Part shown: positions 45,385 through 53,595 of the stretch, piece by piece
How positions within the stretch are numbered: position 1 is the stretch's first letter
Layout: every line of letters starts with the position of its first letter
From: Calothrix sp. PCC 6303
GTDB taxonomy: Bacteria > Cyanobacteriota > Cyanobacteriia > Cyanobacteriales > Nostocaceae
NCBI RefSeq assembly: GCF_000317435.1
Contig: NC_019751.1
Location: 3,100,001 to 3,164,000 of the forward strand
Direction of reading: 5' to 3'
Length of the DNA stretch: 64,000 nt
Program-made: the position numbers and the translations under genes
Notes under the pieces: generated by a model
Databases searched by the model: none
Told to the model about the DNA's origin: nothing
Seen by the model: only the letters and a program-made list of their open reading frames with translations

Positions 45385-45663
45385 ATGAACATCAAGCAAC
45401 TACGCCACATCATTAAACTCTGGTCATGGAGTGCAATGCACTCTCAGTATTTTCCTAGCTTCCAGATACGTATTACACGAATTATACAAACCACAAGCGA
45501 CTTTTACCCGATGGAAAATGGCGATGATTTTGGAGGATTACACGTATATTTTTCACGTCCTAGGATACAAGTATACGTTGATTGGAGAGCCGAAAGCGAC
45601 TTTATAAGCTGCTTTCCGCAGTATGAAAACGCTGAATGGCTATCATTGACTGCCCCGTTTTAA
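45385..45663 (+). CDS. Small hypothetical protein
   Basis: A 92-residue protein rich in aromatic residues (WSWSAMHSQYFPSFQIRITR, FGGLHVYFSRPRIQVYVDWR), probably a small beta fold. It starts 2 bp after the preceding stop. Family not recognised. Confidence 0.55.
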   Translation: MNIKQLRHIIKLWSWSAMHSQYFPSFQIRITRIIQTTSDFYPMENGDDFGGLHVYFSRPRIQVYVDWRAESDFISCFPQYENAEWLSLTAPF

Positions 45664-45850
45664 CAATTATCCACCTCTCTTATTAAGTAACAACGAGCAC
45701 AATCATGAATAAATCGCAGAAAAAAGGAATGAGGGACAACTCATTCCACCAACAAAAAATAAATCGAATACTGATATTAATATCTTTTTCTATCAATATT
45801 CTACAACAAAAACTATTAGTAATCGCCTTTAACAATGGAGGTGCATACTA

Positions 45851-48334
45851 ATGGTTGCTATTCCTTACAAAGCTGATGTATTAGACTTTACCCCCACACC
45901 TAACGAACTTCCCCCAAGAAATGAACAGGCTGAAGATGCGATTTTAGGAGGAATATTACTTGACCCAACTGCGATATTCCGAATTTGGGGACGACTAAAA
46001 CCGGAACATTTCCAAGTAACTGCGAATAGAGAAATATACAAGGCTTGCTGTAAATTAGCCCGTCAAAATAAACCAACTGATTTACTTTCTCTTAGCAGCT
46101 ACCTAAACGATAAAAAGCTACTTGCAGAAATTGGCGGAAGAAATAAGCTAGCGAATTTAGTTGAGGGGACAGTATCAGCCGTCAATATTGACGAACTAGC
46201 AGCATTAGTTATTGAAAAAGCAGTCAGAAAGGACTTAATCAAGTTAGGGAACGAAACAATTCGCTTAGGGTACGATACCCAAGTAGATATTGAGGAAGTA
46301 TTAGAAAGCTTCAAGCGTCGAGTTGAGACTGTTGTGGAATTAGAAACAGTCAAAACAGAGGAAGAATTAATTAAGTCCAGACACGATCGCTTAATCGACA
46401 AACTCAAGAGAATTTACACCACAGTTGCTGAACCATCCCTGAAACACATGCGGTTAAAGGCTCTAGCAGATGACACCAGGACATCTATCGGCTTTTTAGA
46501 GAGTCTTTACCTAAAATCGTTAGTCGGCACCTGCACTAAATTGATGGACTACGAAGACTTGAAACAAGCCGCTGGGTCATCAGTTCGTCGTTGGCTACAA
46601 CAAGGATTAGTCCCACTTGCCACCACAATATTGCTAGCAGCTGATGGGGGTATTGGGAAAACTAAACTTGTTTACTCCCTTGCTAAAAATTTAATTGAAG
46701 GAACCCAATTTGGGGACTTTCTCGCCACTGGTGAAAAGCGTCGCATCCTTTTTTATCAAGGGGATGAGCAAGAAGGGGATATGCTCCAATCTCTCCAGAT
46801 GCTCGGCTATGAGCAAGGGGACTTAACCAAATACATCAGAATTCGCTTTGGTTGGTCATTTGAGAATATGGCAACCTTGACCCAAGACTTAAACGAGTTC
46901 AAACCCGACTTTGTGGTTTTTGACTCACTCAGCTTTGGTTCAAGGTTCTCGACCGTCCGCGAAAGTGACTCAGAATTTGCGCGACCGCTCCTAGAAGCAT
47001 CCGGGCTAGCTGCACAACACAACTGTACTTTCCTATTTATCCACCACGCCAACAAAGGGGGAGAAGTCAGAGGTACCACCGCAATTAGAAACGCAGTTTC
47101 GGAAGTGTGGCGACTAACTAAAAGTAATCAGCCAGAAGATACCCAATACGACCGCGTATTAGAAATAGATAAATCACGTTCCCGTTCATCTGGAAAGCGC
47201 TACAAACTGTATTTTGACCCCGATACTTTAGCGTTTAAATTCTTAGGTGAAGAAGTCGCGCCAAACGCTGACGTATCGAGTAGAGGTACCAGAGGCAAAA
47301 TACTTGAATATTTCCGTCAGCATCCGAATACCAGGTTTACAGCCGAAGAAATCAGCCAGTTTGCTAATATCTCTAGCGGCAACTGTAGACGGACATTAAA
47401 CGAAATTACCTCCGATGGATTACTTAGTGTTGAGAGGAAGCCAGGTAAAACTAATTGCTACTACTTAGAGTTTACAAACGGTTACAATCTCAATGGCAGT
47501 CAAATCATATATTCAACGGAAAATCAAGGGTTACAGCCATTAAGCGTACCACTGATCGATGATCATACTAAGTACCCCGATCACCCTGCCGATCACCCTG
47601 CCGATCACCCCTTGAAACTAGATGGGATAAGCGATAGCGGCGACGGTGATCGGGTGATCGGCAAAAATGACCCTGAAAAAAAAGGTACCCCAAAAAATGA
47701 TGGCGATCAAAACCGATCACCCGATCACCATCGGCTAGAAGACTTGCAAAATATAGGCTCTAGGGGTGATCGGGTGCCTGACCCCCTAACCGATCACCCG
47801 ATCACCTCCGATCACCCCTCAAATGCCCCTTTAAAGTCAGAATTAATACATGTAGAGGCAAAGCCATCAACTTTAGAGAAAACTGCTACTACAGAGTTAT
47901 CAGAACCAATTCAACAACCACTATTTCCAGGGCAAGAGACACAGGTACAAACTAAACAGTTAGAACAAATACGCAAAATATATAACACTTGTTTAGGGCA
48001 AGTTAAAGCGATGGCGGAAGAAATAGACCCCAAGAATTGGAGATTTACTATCATTACCCCAGATGGAATTAAAGCAGTAGAGAAAACTGAAAAATTAGGG
48101 GCTTACAAACCAGACAATAAGCTGAAAAATGTCTTAGACAATTGGCTGAAATCGTTAACCTTTGAGGTTATCAAAACTGATTGTTCCCCTACTCAGTGGG
48201 TGTCTGGCTGTAAGTGGGTGGAATCAATCGACCACCACAACGCTATGCAAAAACGCCATAAGTTCATTACCCCCGATGGAACCCTGATTGATGCGTTTGG
48301 GTTCGGATGCGATCGCATCCGGGTGATGTCATGA
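45851..48334 (+). CDS. Replication protein: DnaB N-domain fused to RepA-like ATPase
   Basis: An 827-residue protein with GGAGG 9 bp before the ATG. Residues about 20-125 copy the DnaB N-terminal domain (EQAEDAILGGILLDPTAIFR, KPTDLLSL, IGGRNKLANLVEGTVSAVN). Residues about 250-460 are a RepA/AAA_25-type RecA-fold ATPase (ADGGIGKTKLVYSLA, LFYQGDEQEGD, FVVFDSLSFGSR, FIHHANKGGEVRGTTAIRN). A winged helix follows (about 480-540), then a polar linker built on repeated DHPA-like residues, then a C-terminal domain (about 690-827). The linker DNA carries about 11 iteron-like octamers. It is most likely the element's origin-binding and helicase protein. Confidence 0.8.
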   Translation: MVAIPYKADVLDFTPTPNELPPRNEQAEDAILGGILLDPTAIFRIWGRLKPEHFQVTANREIYKACCKLARQNKPTDLLSLSSYLNDKKLLAEIGGRNKLANLVEGTVSAVNIDELAALVIEKAVRKDLIKLGNETIRLGYDTQVDIEEVLESFKRRVETVVELETVKTEEELIKSRHDRLIDKLKRIYTTVAEPSLKHMRLKALADDTRTSIGFLESLYLKSLVGTCTKLMDYEDLKQAAGSSVRRWLQQGLVPLATTILLAADGGIGKTKLVYSLAKNLIEGTQFGDFLATGEKRRILFYQGDEQEGDMLQSLQMLGYEQGDLTKYIRIRFGWSFENMATLTQDLNEFKPDFVVFDSLSFGSRFSTVRESDSEFARPLLEASGLAAQHNCTFLFIHHANKGGEVRGTTAIRNAVSEVWRLTKSNQPEDTQYDRVLEIDKSRSRSSGKRYKLYFDPDTLAFKFLGEEVAPNADVSSRGTRGKILEYFRQHPNTRFTAEEISQFANISSGNCRRTLNEITSDGLLSVERKPGKTNCYYLEFTNGYNLNGSQIIYSTENQGLQPLSVPLIDDHTKYPDHPADHPADHPLKLDGISDSGDGDRVIGKNDPEKKGTPKNDGDQNRSPDHHRLEDLQNIGSRGDRVPDPLTDHPITSDHPSNAPLKSELIHVEAKPSTLEKTATTELSEPIQQPLFPGQETQVQTKQLEQIRKIYNTCLGQVKAMAEEIDPKNWRFTIITPDGIKAVEKTEKLGAYKPDNKLKNVLDNWLKSLTFEVIKTDCSPTQWVSGCKWVESIDHHNAMQKRHKFITPDGTLIDAFGFGCDRIRVMS
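47578..47817. repeat. Iteron-like cluster inside the replication gene
   Basis: About 11 copies of CGATCACC or its complement GGTGATCG within 240 bp: three in tandem at 12-bp spacing (47578-47610), an inverted pair at 47645-47661, a direct pair at 47713-47730, one at 47765-47772, and three at 47790-47817. Copies run in both orientations, and not all are in the same frame, so protein repetition does not explain them. Confidence 0.75.
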
Positions 48335-48552
48335 TTTTAATGTTTCCCCCTTCAAGTTGCCCTGATTGTGGAGGGGAAAAACTCGTGATTGAGAATGGAG
48401 ATTCTTTCTTCTGCGAGGAATGTGGTTATGTGGGGTACATTCCAGAAGTTGATCTAGACATTAATGATCCAGATTTTCATGACCATTACGAAGATGGGAC
48501 ACCTGTTATAGAGCCAACAGATAAGACTCCGAACATCAACTCCGAACATTAA
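48331..48552 (+). CDS. Small zinc-ribbon protein
   Basis: A 73-residue protein starting at the ATG overlapping the upstream stop (ATGA). The N-terminal half is a treble-clef or ribbon with CPDC and CEEC pairs; the rest is very acidic (DLDINDPDFHDHYEDG). Co-translated with the replication protein and probably helps replication or transcription of the element. Confidence 0.7.
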   Translation: MILMFPPSSCPDCGGEKLVIENGDSFFCEECGYVGYIPEVDLDINDPDFHDHYEDGTPVIEPTDKTPNINSEH

Positions 48553-48564
48553 CTCCGAACAAAA

Positions 48565-48593
48565 AAGCGATCGCCTAGAGAAAGCGATCGCTT
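48565..48593. terminator. HIP1-based hairpin
   Basis: AAGCGATCGC and GCGATCGCTT form a 10-bp stem with a 9-base loop between the zinc-ribbon gene and the convergent coiled-coil gene. It uses two HIP1 octamers as stem arms. Confidence 0.5.
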
Positions 48594-48632
48594 AGATGGT
48601 GTCGTTAATTTATGAGGGGTCAAACTCTATTC

Positions 48633-49049
48633 CTATTCAGGATTATAGATCGCCTTGATTTCCTCAATTGCACCTGAGATATTCTCCGATTGCTGCATAG
48701 TGCTTTCCAGTAAACTTTCTACAGCTTCAATGGCGGCTGTTGTCTCCTGATTACTGCCATCAAGGAGCGCGGTCAATTCTTCCACCTTCTCGTTGAGTTG
48801 GGTGATAGTTTCTTGCTGTGCAACCGACAAAGTTACAAGCCCGCCTACTTGTTCACGTTCTTCAGTCGATGCAGCCACTAAAGCTTGAATCTTCTCATTG
48901 CTGACTGCTTGACCTGCTTGTAACTCTTGAATCTTTTCTAATAAAGTAGCCATCGTTGTCTCCAATAAAGTAATAATTTTTGATTCTAAATTCCTAAAAG
49001 CTAGCTCGAAACCAGCGGCTAGGAATTGGATTATGCTTTCACTAACCAT
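48633..49049 (-). CDS. Long coiled-coil protein
   Basis: A 138-residue helical protein (LLEKIQELQAGQAVSNEKIQ, TITQLNEKVEELTALLDG), with an amphipathic N-terminus if translated from 49049. A second start at 48953 (MATLLEKIQ) has a better GGAG 6 bp upstream and would give 106 residues. Likely trimeric or dimeric fibre or scaffold. It lies downstream of the amidase on the same strand, beyond a HIP1 hairpin. Confidence 0.6.
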   Translation of the reverse strand: MVSESIIQFLAAGFELAFRNLESKIITLLETTMATLLEKIQELQAGQAVSNEKIQALVAASTEEREQVGGLVTLSVAQQETITQLNEKVEELTALLDGSNQETTAAIEAVESLLESTMQQSENISGAIEEIKAIYNPE

Positions 49050-49067
49050 CTTTATTCCCCAAAATAA

Positions 49068-49096
49068 AAGCGATCGCTACAGGGCTATACGATCGC
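49068..49096. terminator. HIP1-based hairpin
   Basis: AAGCGATCG and CGATCGCTT pair around an 11-base loop, between the amidase operon and the coiled-coil gene. A second inverted repeat, GGGTATACT/AGTATACCC at 49148-49189, follows the amidase stop and may be another transcript end. Confidence 0.45.
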
Positions 49097-49196
49097 TTAA
49101 GTGGAAAAATCTTACATATGAGGGATACCCGTCAAACCAGAGAAACCGGGTATACTGGCTATCTTTGTGCAACTGGTACAAGTATACCCAGTAATT

Positions 49197-49730
49197 CTAC
49201 GACTGGCTAGTGATTTGTAGGCAGTCATCTAAACCCTTGAAAATAGCGCTAGCAATCTGTTTAGCTTTCAACTTCTCCCAAAGCTGGCAGTCTGCTGCAT
49301 TGTCAATAAAGCACACCTCTATCAAAATCGCGGGCATATTAGTTTTTCGCAGTACCAGAAACCCGCGCTCCTTTACCCCACGATTGCGAAAGCCCAAAGC
49401 ACACAAAGGTGCAAGAACAGACGCGGCTAATTTCTTCCCTTCTGGACTAATAGCGAAAATCTCGGAACCAGTTCCACCACCAGCGTTGTGGTGAATGCTG
49501 ATGAAATAATCAGCTTTTGCAGCATTCGCGATCGCGCATCTTCTCGAAAGCGATTCTGTCACTGATTTAACTCGCGTTGTTGGACGGCAGTTAACAACCT
49601 CCACCCCCGCATCAATTAACAACCAACTTAACTCATTGTATATGTCTTGATTTAAATCCTGTTCAATCAAAAAACCCTCAGCGCCTGTATCTGGAGGGCA
49701 TTTGTGACCGGGGTCAATTGCTATTTTCAT
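49197..49730 (-). CDS. N-acetylmuramoyl-L-alanine amidase (Amidase_3)
   Basis: A 177-residue zinc amidase that cuts the peptide side chain from peptidoglycan. Zinc ligands are His in IDPGHK, Glu in LIEQDLN and His in ISIHHNAGGG; the catalytic Glu is in ILIEVCFIDN. It is the catalytic domain alone, without signal peptide or wall-binding repeats, as in phage endolysins and tail lysozymes. It is the last gene of the fibre operon and overlaps the upstream gene by 4 bp. Confidence 0.92.
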   Translation of the reverse strand: MKIAIDPGHKCPPDTGAEGFLIEQDLNQDIYNELSWLLIDAGVEVVNCRPTTRVKSVTESLSRRCAIANAAKADYFISIHHNAGGGTGSEIFAISPEGKKLAASVLAPLCALGFRNRGVKERGFLVLRKTNMPAILIEVCFIDNAADCQLWEKLKAKQIASAIFKGLDDCLQITSQS

Positions 49731-50851
49731 AAAAATCTTAATAAGGTGTAAATTTTGGGCGTTGCGGCAGTAGCTCCATTTACAAACCTGATTCTGTAAT
49801 AGCGCAGAGGTGTTTCTTGCTGATACACCACCGAAGTGTTAGCCGCGCAAGCTTGACCGGGGAACGGAAAGAAAGTAAGGGCATCTGCTGACCAATCAAC
49901 AAAAAGTGTCCCTGTTTGGTCGCTGTTTACAAACACAGTTAAATTTTTTCTTCCGGCGGTATCCTTACTTGCCCCTGTAAAAGTTGCATTAGCTAACAAA
50001 GTCGCTATTGTTTCTGTTGAATATACAACGTTGTCAAGTGCTGTAATTGTCCCGATTGTACTTACTGCAATAGCCCCATTAATTGAAAAGTTCCCGCCAA
50101 CCCCAATTACTGGGATTGCCTCGCTACCGACAGTACTCCCACGACCTCCAGTTATTTCAGCCGATAATAATTCCGGTATTTGATAAGAAAAACTATCGAC
50201 AAAAACAGTAGTATTGCTGACAACCCCACTGTTTTCAACTCGAACTTGAATAAAATATTCAAGATTTGGATCGGGAATTTTTCTATTCCTAGAATAACTA
50301 GAAGCCCTTGCATTTCCTGCCTCAAGATTTCGTGTCGCGAATATTACCTCATTAAGTCCTATGTCAATCTCGTAAAGTGCGTATGTAGATGTAGCATTCG
50401 CTGTATTAACAGCAATTGCGCTTCCAGCTATGCCAAAGTTAGCGACAGATGGAATCGAGTTATTCGGATTTGTGCCGTTAAAACTCCATCTTGCATAATT
50501 TTCTCCAGCGCTATCAACTATTTCGATGATGAAATTTTGATTTGCAATTCTTTGAGACAAGTAAAAAACGAAGCTAAGTCTTACAGGAATTGAAAAGCTT
50601 TTTTTTGATCTGATTATGGTAGAACCAGTACTGGTTCCAGTGTTGATCTGTAATTCTGAATTGCTGACAGTAATTGCTTGACCACTGCCAAGTTGAATTA
50701 CTTCCCAATTATCAGCATTTAAAGTACCACCAGAAAAATCGTCCCGAAATTTTGATCTAATGCCCTTGATTAAGGCAGGATTTTCAGAGCTAGGAATTGC
50801 TTGCAGAATGTTTTCTAATACATCCCTCGCCCAATCTACAAATAAAGGCAT
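49727..50851 (-). CDS. Adhesin-like protein with jelly-roll (LamG-like) domain
   Basis: A 374-residue beta-rich protein without signal peptide. Residues about 35-230 (FRDDFSGGTLNADNWEVIQL ... FVDSFSYQIPEL) have the strand pattern of a LamG/concanavalin-like jelly roll; the C-terminal part ends in PLRYYRIRFVNGA, typical of discoidin-like ends in phage structural proteins. Likely a receptor-binding or baseplate-decorating protein. Sits between the fibre gene (2-bp gap) and the amidase. Confidence 0.6.
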   Translation of the reverse strand: MPLFVDWARDVLENILQAIPSSENPALIKGIRSKFRDDFSGGTLNADNWEVIQLGSGQAITVSNSELQINTGTSTGSTIIRSKKSFSIPVRLSFVFYLSQRIANQNFIIEIVDSAGENYARWSFNGTNPNNSIPSVANFGIAGSAIAVNTANATSTYALYEIDIGLNEVIFATRNLEAGNARASSYSRNRKIPDPNLEYFIQVRVENSGVVSNTTVFVDSFSYQIPELLSAEITGGRGSTVGSEAIPVIGVGGNFSINGAIAVSTIGTITALDNVVYSTETIATLLANATFTGASKDTAGRKNLTVFVNSDQTGTLFVDWSADALTFFPFPGQACAANTSVVYQQETPLRYYRIRFVNGATAATPKIYTLLRFL

Positions 50852-50853
50852 TC

Positions 50854-52359
50854 TTATTTCCTCACAAGACGATAATTAAGCAAAACGCCCATCCTTATAT
50901 TTGGTGCGGTTCCGTTCTTCTGAAAAAGAATATTTATTCTCTCTCCGGCATTGAAAGAATGCAAGCTATTTATTTCAAATATTTTAGAAATGTTGTCCTC
51001 TAAAATAGCTTCAGAATTAAAAATCACACTTCCAGCGCTTTGTGTTGATAAAATCAACTGCCAATTGTTGGTTGCATTCATAGTAGAAGTGTTGTAATCG
51101 CAATGCAAAATCACCTCTGAAAACAAGTAATCATATCTAAAATCAATAGGGATGACATAATTAGCAGTTGCTCCTATAGTGCTATTTGGAGCCGCTAAGG
51201 GAACAGAATGTTTAGTAATTGACAGCCATTCGTTATTTAGAAAAACCCAACTTTCAACTAAATTATTTGTGTTCATTTCATGCCAAATAAGACCGGGAAA
51301 GGGGTCTAGTGGCATGGTTGAAGAAGTAACAACGTTGCTTCTTGGTTGCAAAGATTCAATTAATTCAGTTAGCCCGGTAATTTCAGCGGGTTCATGACCG
51401 TGAACTATTGCAGCTTTACCAGCTAACGCGGTTATAACTTCGGATGCGATCGCTTTTTCATTCAAAGCAGTTTGTAGCCCGGTCACGTCTCCAATTGCGT
51501 GCCCGTGAACCGTGGCAGCTTTACCAGCTAGCGCAATTACAACTTCGGAGGCGATCGCTTTTTCAGCTAACTCCGCTCCTAGTCCGGTCACATCACTAAT
51601 ACCGTGCCCGTGAACAGTTGGGGCTTTAGCTAATAATGCGGCTTCCACTTCGGAGGCGATCGCTTTTTCAGCTAACTCCGCTTCCAGCCCGGTCACATCT
51701 GATATTTGATGCCCGTGAACAGTGGGAGCTTTACCAGCTAGCGCGGCTTCCACTTCGGAGGCAATCGCTTTCTCTGACAACTCCACTTCCAGTCCGGTCA
51801 CATCTGATATTTGATGCCCGTGAACTGTTGGAGCTTTATCTAATAGTGCCGATTCGACTTCGGATGTGATCGCTTTTTGCTCTAAAGCACTTTCAAGCCC
51901 ATTAATACTAGAAATATCGTGATTATGAATCGTTGGAGCCTTTTGCTCTAAAGCACTTTCTACTTCGGATGCGATCGCTTTTTCAGCCAACTCCGCTTCC
52001 AGCCCTTCGACCTCAGATATAGGCAAGGGTAAATTTATAGCCAAGTCAATCAACTCCTCAATTTTAATAGTCCAATTAGTACCGACAACTCTATCTAGCC
52101 GTTGCACTGCTAACCTTCGCTCACTTACTCCCTCTGGCATGACTATAAGTTGCCCTTCCACCGCGCCCAACTTATAGCCCATCAACCGACGGTCAAAAAC
52201 TATATCTTCGGTCTCTTGCCCAATTACAGCCCGCAAAGCATCAGGAGGTTGATTATCTATTTGATGGGTAATTCTAAACAAATTTGAATTAGTTAATTCT
52301 GTATATGCCCAATTCTGAGCTAAAGTAATAGCCCCAATTTCGCGCCAAAACAACATCAA
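50854..52359 (-). CDS. Tail-fibre-like protein with six 35-residue repeats
   Basis: A 501-residue protein. An N-terminal about 110 residues (probable attachment to the particle) is followed by six repeats of about 35 residues (127-336), each with KAIASEVEAAL, KAPTVHGH and ISDVTGLEAEL. The His-x-His and D-VTGL pattern is common in trimeric phage fibres. The C-terminal about 150 residues (PFPGLIWHEMNTNNLVESWV ...) form a beta tip. It should be the main receptor-binding fibre. Overlaps the preceding gene by 4 bp. Confidence 0.82.
   Translation of the reverse strand: MMLFWREIGAITLAQNWAYTELTNSNLFRITHQIDNQPPDALRAVIGQETEDIVFDRRLMGYKLGAVEGQLIVMPEGVSERRLAVQRLDRVVGTNWTIKIEELIDLAINLPLPISEVEGLEAELAEKAIASEVESALEQKAPTIHNHDISSINGLESALEQKAITSEVESALLDKAPTVHGHQISDVTGLEVELSEKAIASEVEAALAGKAPTVHGHQISDVTGLEAELAEKAIASEVEAALLAKAPTVHGHGISDVTGLGAELAEKAIASEVVIALAGKAATVHGHAIGDVTGLQTALNEKAIASEVITALAGKAAIVHGHEPAEITGLTELIESLQPRSNVVTSSTMPLDPFPGLIWHEMNTNNLVESWVFLNNEWLSITKHSVPLAAPNSTIGATANYVIPIDFRYDYLFSEVILHCDYNTSTMNATNNWQLILSTQSAGSVIFNSEAILEDNISKIFEINSLHSFNAGERINILFQKNGTAPNIRMGVLLNYRLVRK
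51352..51981 (-). repeat. Six 105-bp fibre repeats carrying HIP1 sites
   Basis: The repeats of the fibre gene at DNA level. Most units code KAIAS with GCGATCGC, so HIP1 octamers recur at about 105-bp intervals. Homologous recombination between units could change fibre length. Confidence 0.8.
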
Positions 52360-52814
52360 AAGCCACCTGCTAAATCGTCAATTTTGTCCTCAAGTCTTTG
52401 TAGCGTCGCGGGGATGTCGTTAGGGTCATAACTGCTGATATCCCCTTGATACTCCCAAATTGCAATTGAGATATCCTTGATCCAACGCGGGAAAGCATAA
52501 TTTAACGTGTAACTACTGGCTAAATCTAAGCTGAATTTAAACAAATTTAGCTTATTTAAGAACACTCTTTGATTAGTAAGTGTCGCATCATTATTATTTT
52601 CAATAGTTAGCCCAGTATATATTTTTTGACTTACCCACCCCCCTGTTACCCACTTAGGGGGAGAATTAAAGCTACTGGTGGAAATAGCCACCAAAGATTT
52701 ATCAAAAGTGACAGGGATATCAATTGCAGGCAATGGAACAAATCTAATACCATTGGTGGCAACAGTGAAATTCTGTTGATAATTCTGTTGCCACAGGGAA
52801 GAATTAAGCGACAT
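52356..52814 (-). CDS. Structural-type hypothetical protein
   Basis: A 152-residue protein (FTVATNGIRFVPLPAIDIPV, GGWVSQKIYTGLTIENNNDA) with a beta-rich core and an acidic helical C-terminus (LQRLEDKIDDLAGGF). No recognised domain. Overlap with the fibre gene (4 bp) suggests a fibre-adaptor or baseplate role; this is inference from position. Confidence 0.6.
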   Translation of the reverse strand: MSLNSSLWQQNYQQNFTVATNGIRFVPLPAIDIPVTFDKSLVAISTSSFNSPPKWVTGGWVSQKIYTGLTIENNNDATLTNQRVFLNKLNLFKFSLDLASSYTLNYAFPRWIKDISIAIWEYQGDISSYDPNDIPATLQRLEDKIDDLAGGF

Positions 52815-52816
52815 AG

Positions 52817-53221
52817 TTAAGGGCTAATGGTGCGAGCCTTGACCTTTCCTAGCTCTATTAATAATTGCTTTTGAAAGCAATCAGGGAAACACACTAAATC
52901 GATTTCATCATTAATTAAATTCCAGTGTGTCCCGTCATCATGGACGAAACGATAAATCGACCATTGCTTATTTAAAAAGCTAAAAATAGCAAATACGCCT
53001 TTATTCAAGGACTGATTAAACTGAATATTTAATAATGCTTGAATGTCTAGCGCTAAGACTTCATTTAAGCTTTTTTGGAAGTCAGCTTGTAGAATTGCCA
53101 TTGCTTGGCTATCTGCTTCCTCTCTAGCCGCAACCACCGACGAATGCTTGCTTTTCCAGTCAGAATAAGCAGAATCAACCAATACATCTAAATTTGGTTT
53201 AGCAGGGATAACTATTTGCAT
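52817..53221 (-). CDS. Hypothetical protein of the fibre operon
   Basis: A 134-residue protein with a helical N-terminal half (ILQADFQKSLNEVLALDIQA) and a mixed C-terminal half (KQWSIYRFVHDDGTHWNLIN). Two bases separate it from the next gene. Not recognised. Confidence 0.6.
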   Translation of the reverse strand: MQIVIPAKPNLDVLVDSAYSDWKSKHSSVVAAREEADSQAMAILQADFQKSLNEVLALDIQALLNIQFNQSLNKGVFAIFSFLNKQWSIYRFVHDDGTHWNLINDEIDLVCFPDCFQKQLLIELGKVKARTISP

Positions 53222-53340
53222 CGTTTGTACTCTGTCCTAGATATTTTTGAGAAAATTTATATATTTTTTGGAAATTTTCCAAAATTTTAAATAACTGGGA
53301 TGATGCACATTGAACCACCCTAAATCATCGCCGCAACAGC

Positions 53341-53595
53341 TTAGGGAACGAAAATTAAATCATCGTCTTCCATTTCCGCCTCTCTCGCATCCAGTTCCCC
53401 GTCCTCGCAATATTCCTCTAACTCATCTTCGTTGACGATTTCCAGCAGCCCACTACCATCAGCCCGCACTACGAAAGCAAAATCAGAGTGTTTATTTGCA
53501 AACTCCCTCCAGTCTGGAGGGAGTTTAGATTGCAAGTAGTAATTAAAGTCGGGATGACCGGGAAGAATCAGCCCTTCTTCGGTTTCTATCAGCAT
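53341..53595 (-). CDS. Small acidic hypothetical protein
   Basis: An 84-residue very acidic protein ending AREAEMEDDDLIFVP. It directly abuts the preceding gene. Size and charge would fit a chaperone or DNA mimic, but no evidence favours either. Confidence 0.55.
   Translation of the reverse strand: MLIETEEGLILPGHPDFNYYLQSKLPPDWREFANKHSDFAFVVRADGSGLLEIVNEDELEEYCEDGELDAREAEMEDDDLIFVP

Noticed and set aside
51352-51981. CRISPR-like array
   Set aside because: The 105-bp periodicity is entirely in frame and explained by 35-residue fibre repeats; there are no unique spacers. No other CRISPR-type array was seen.
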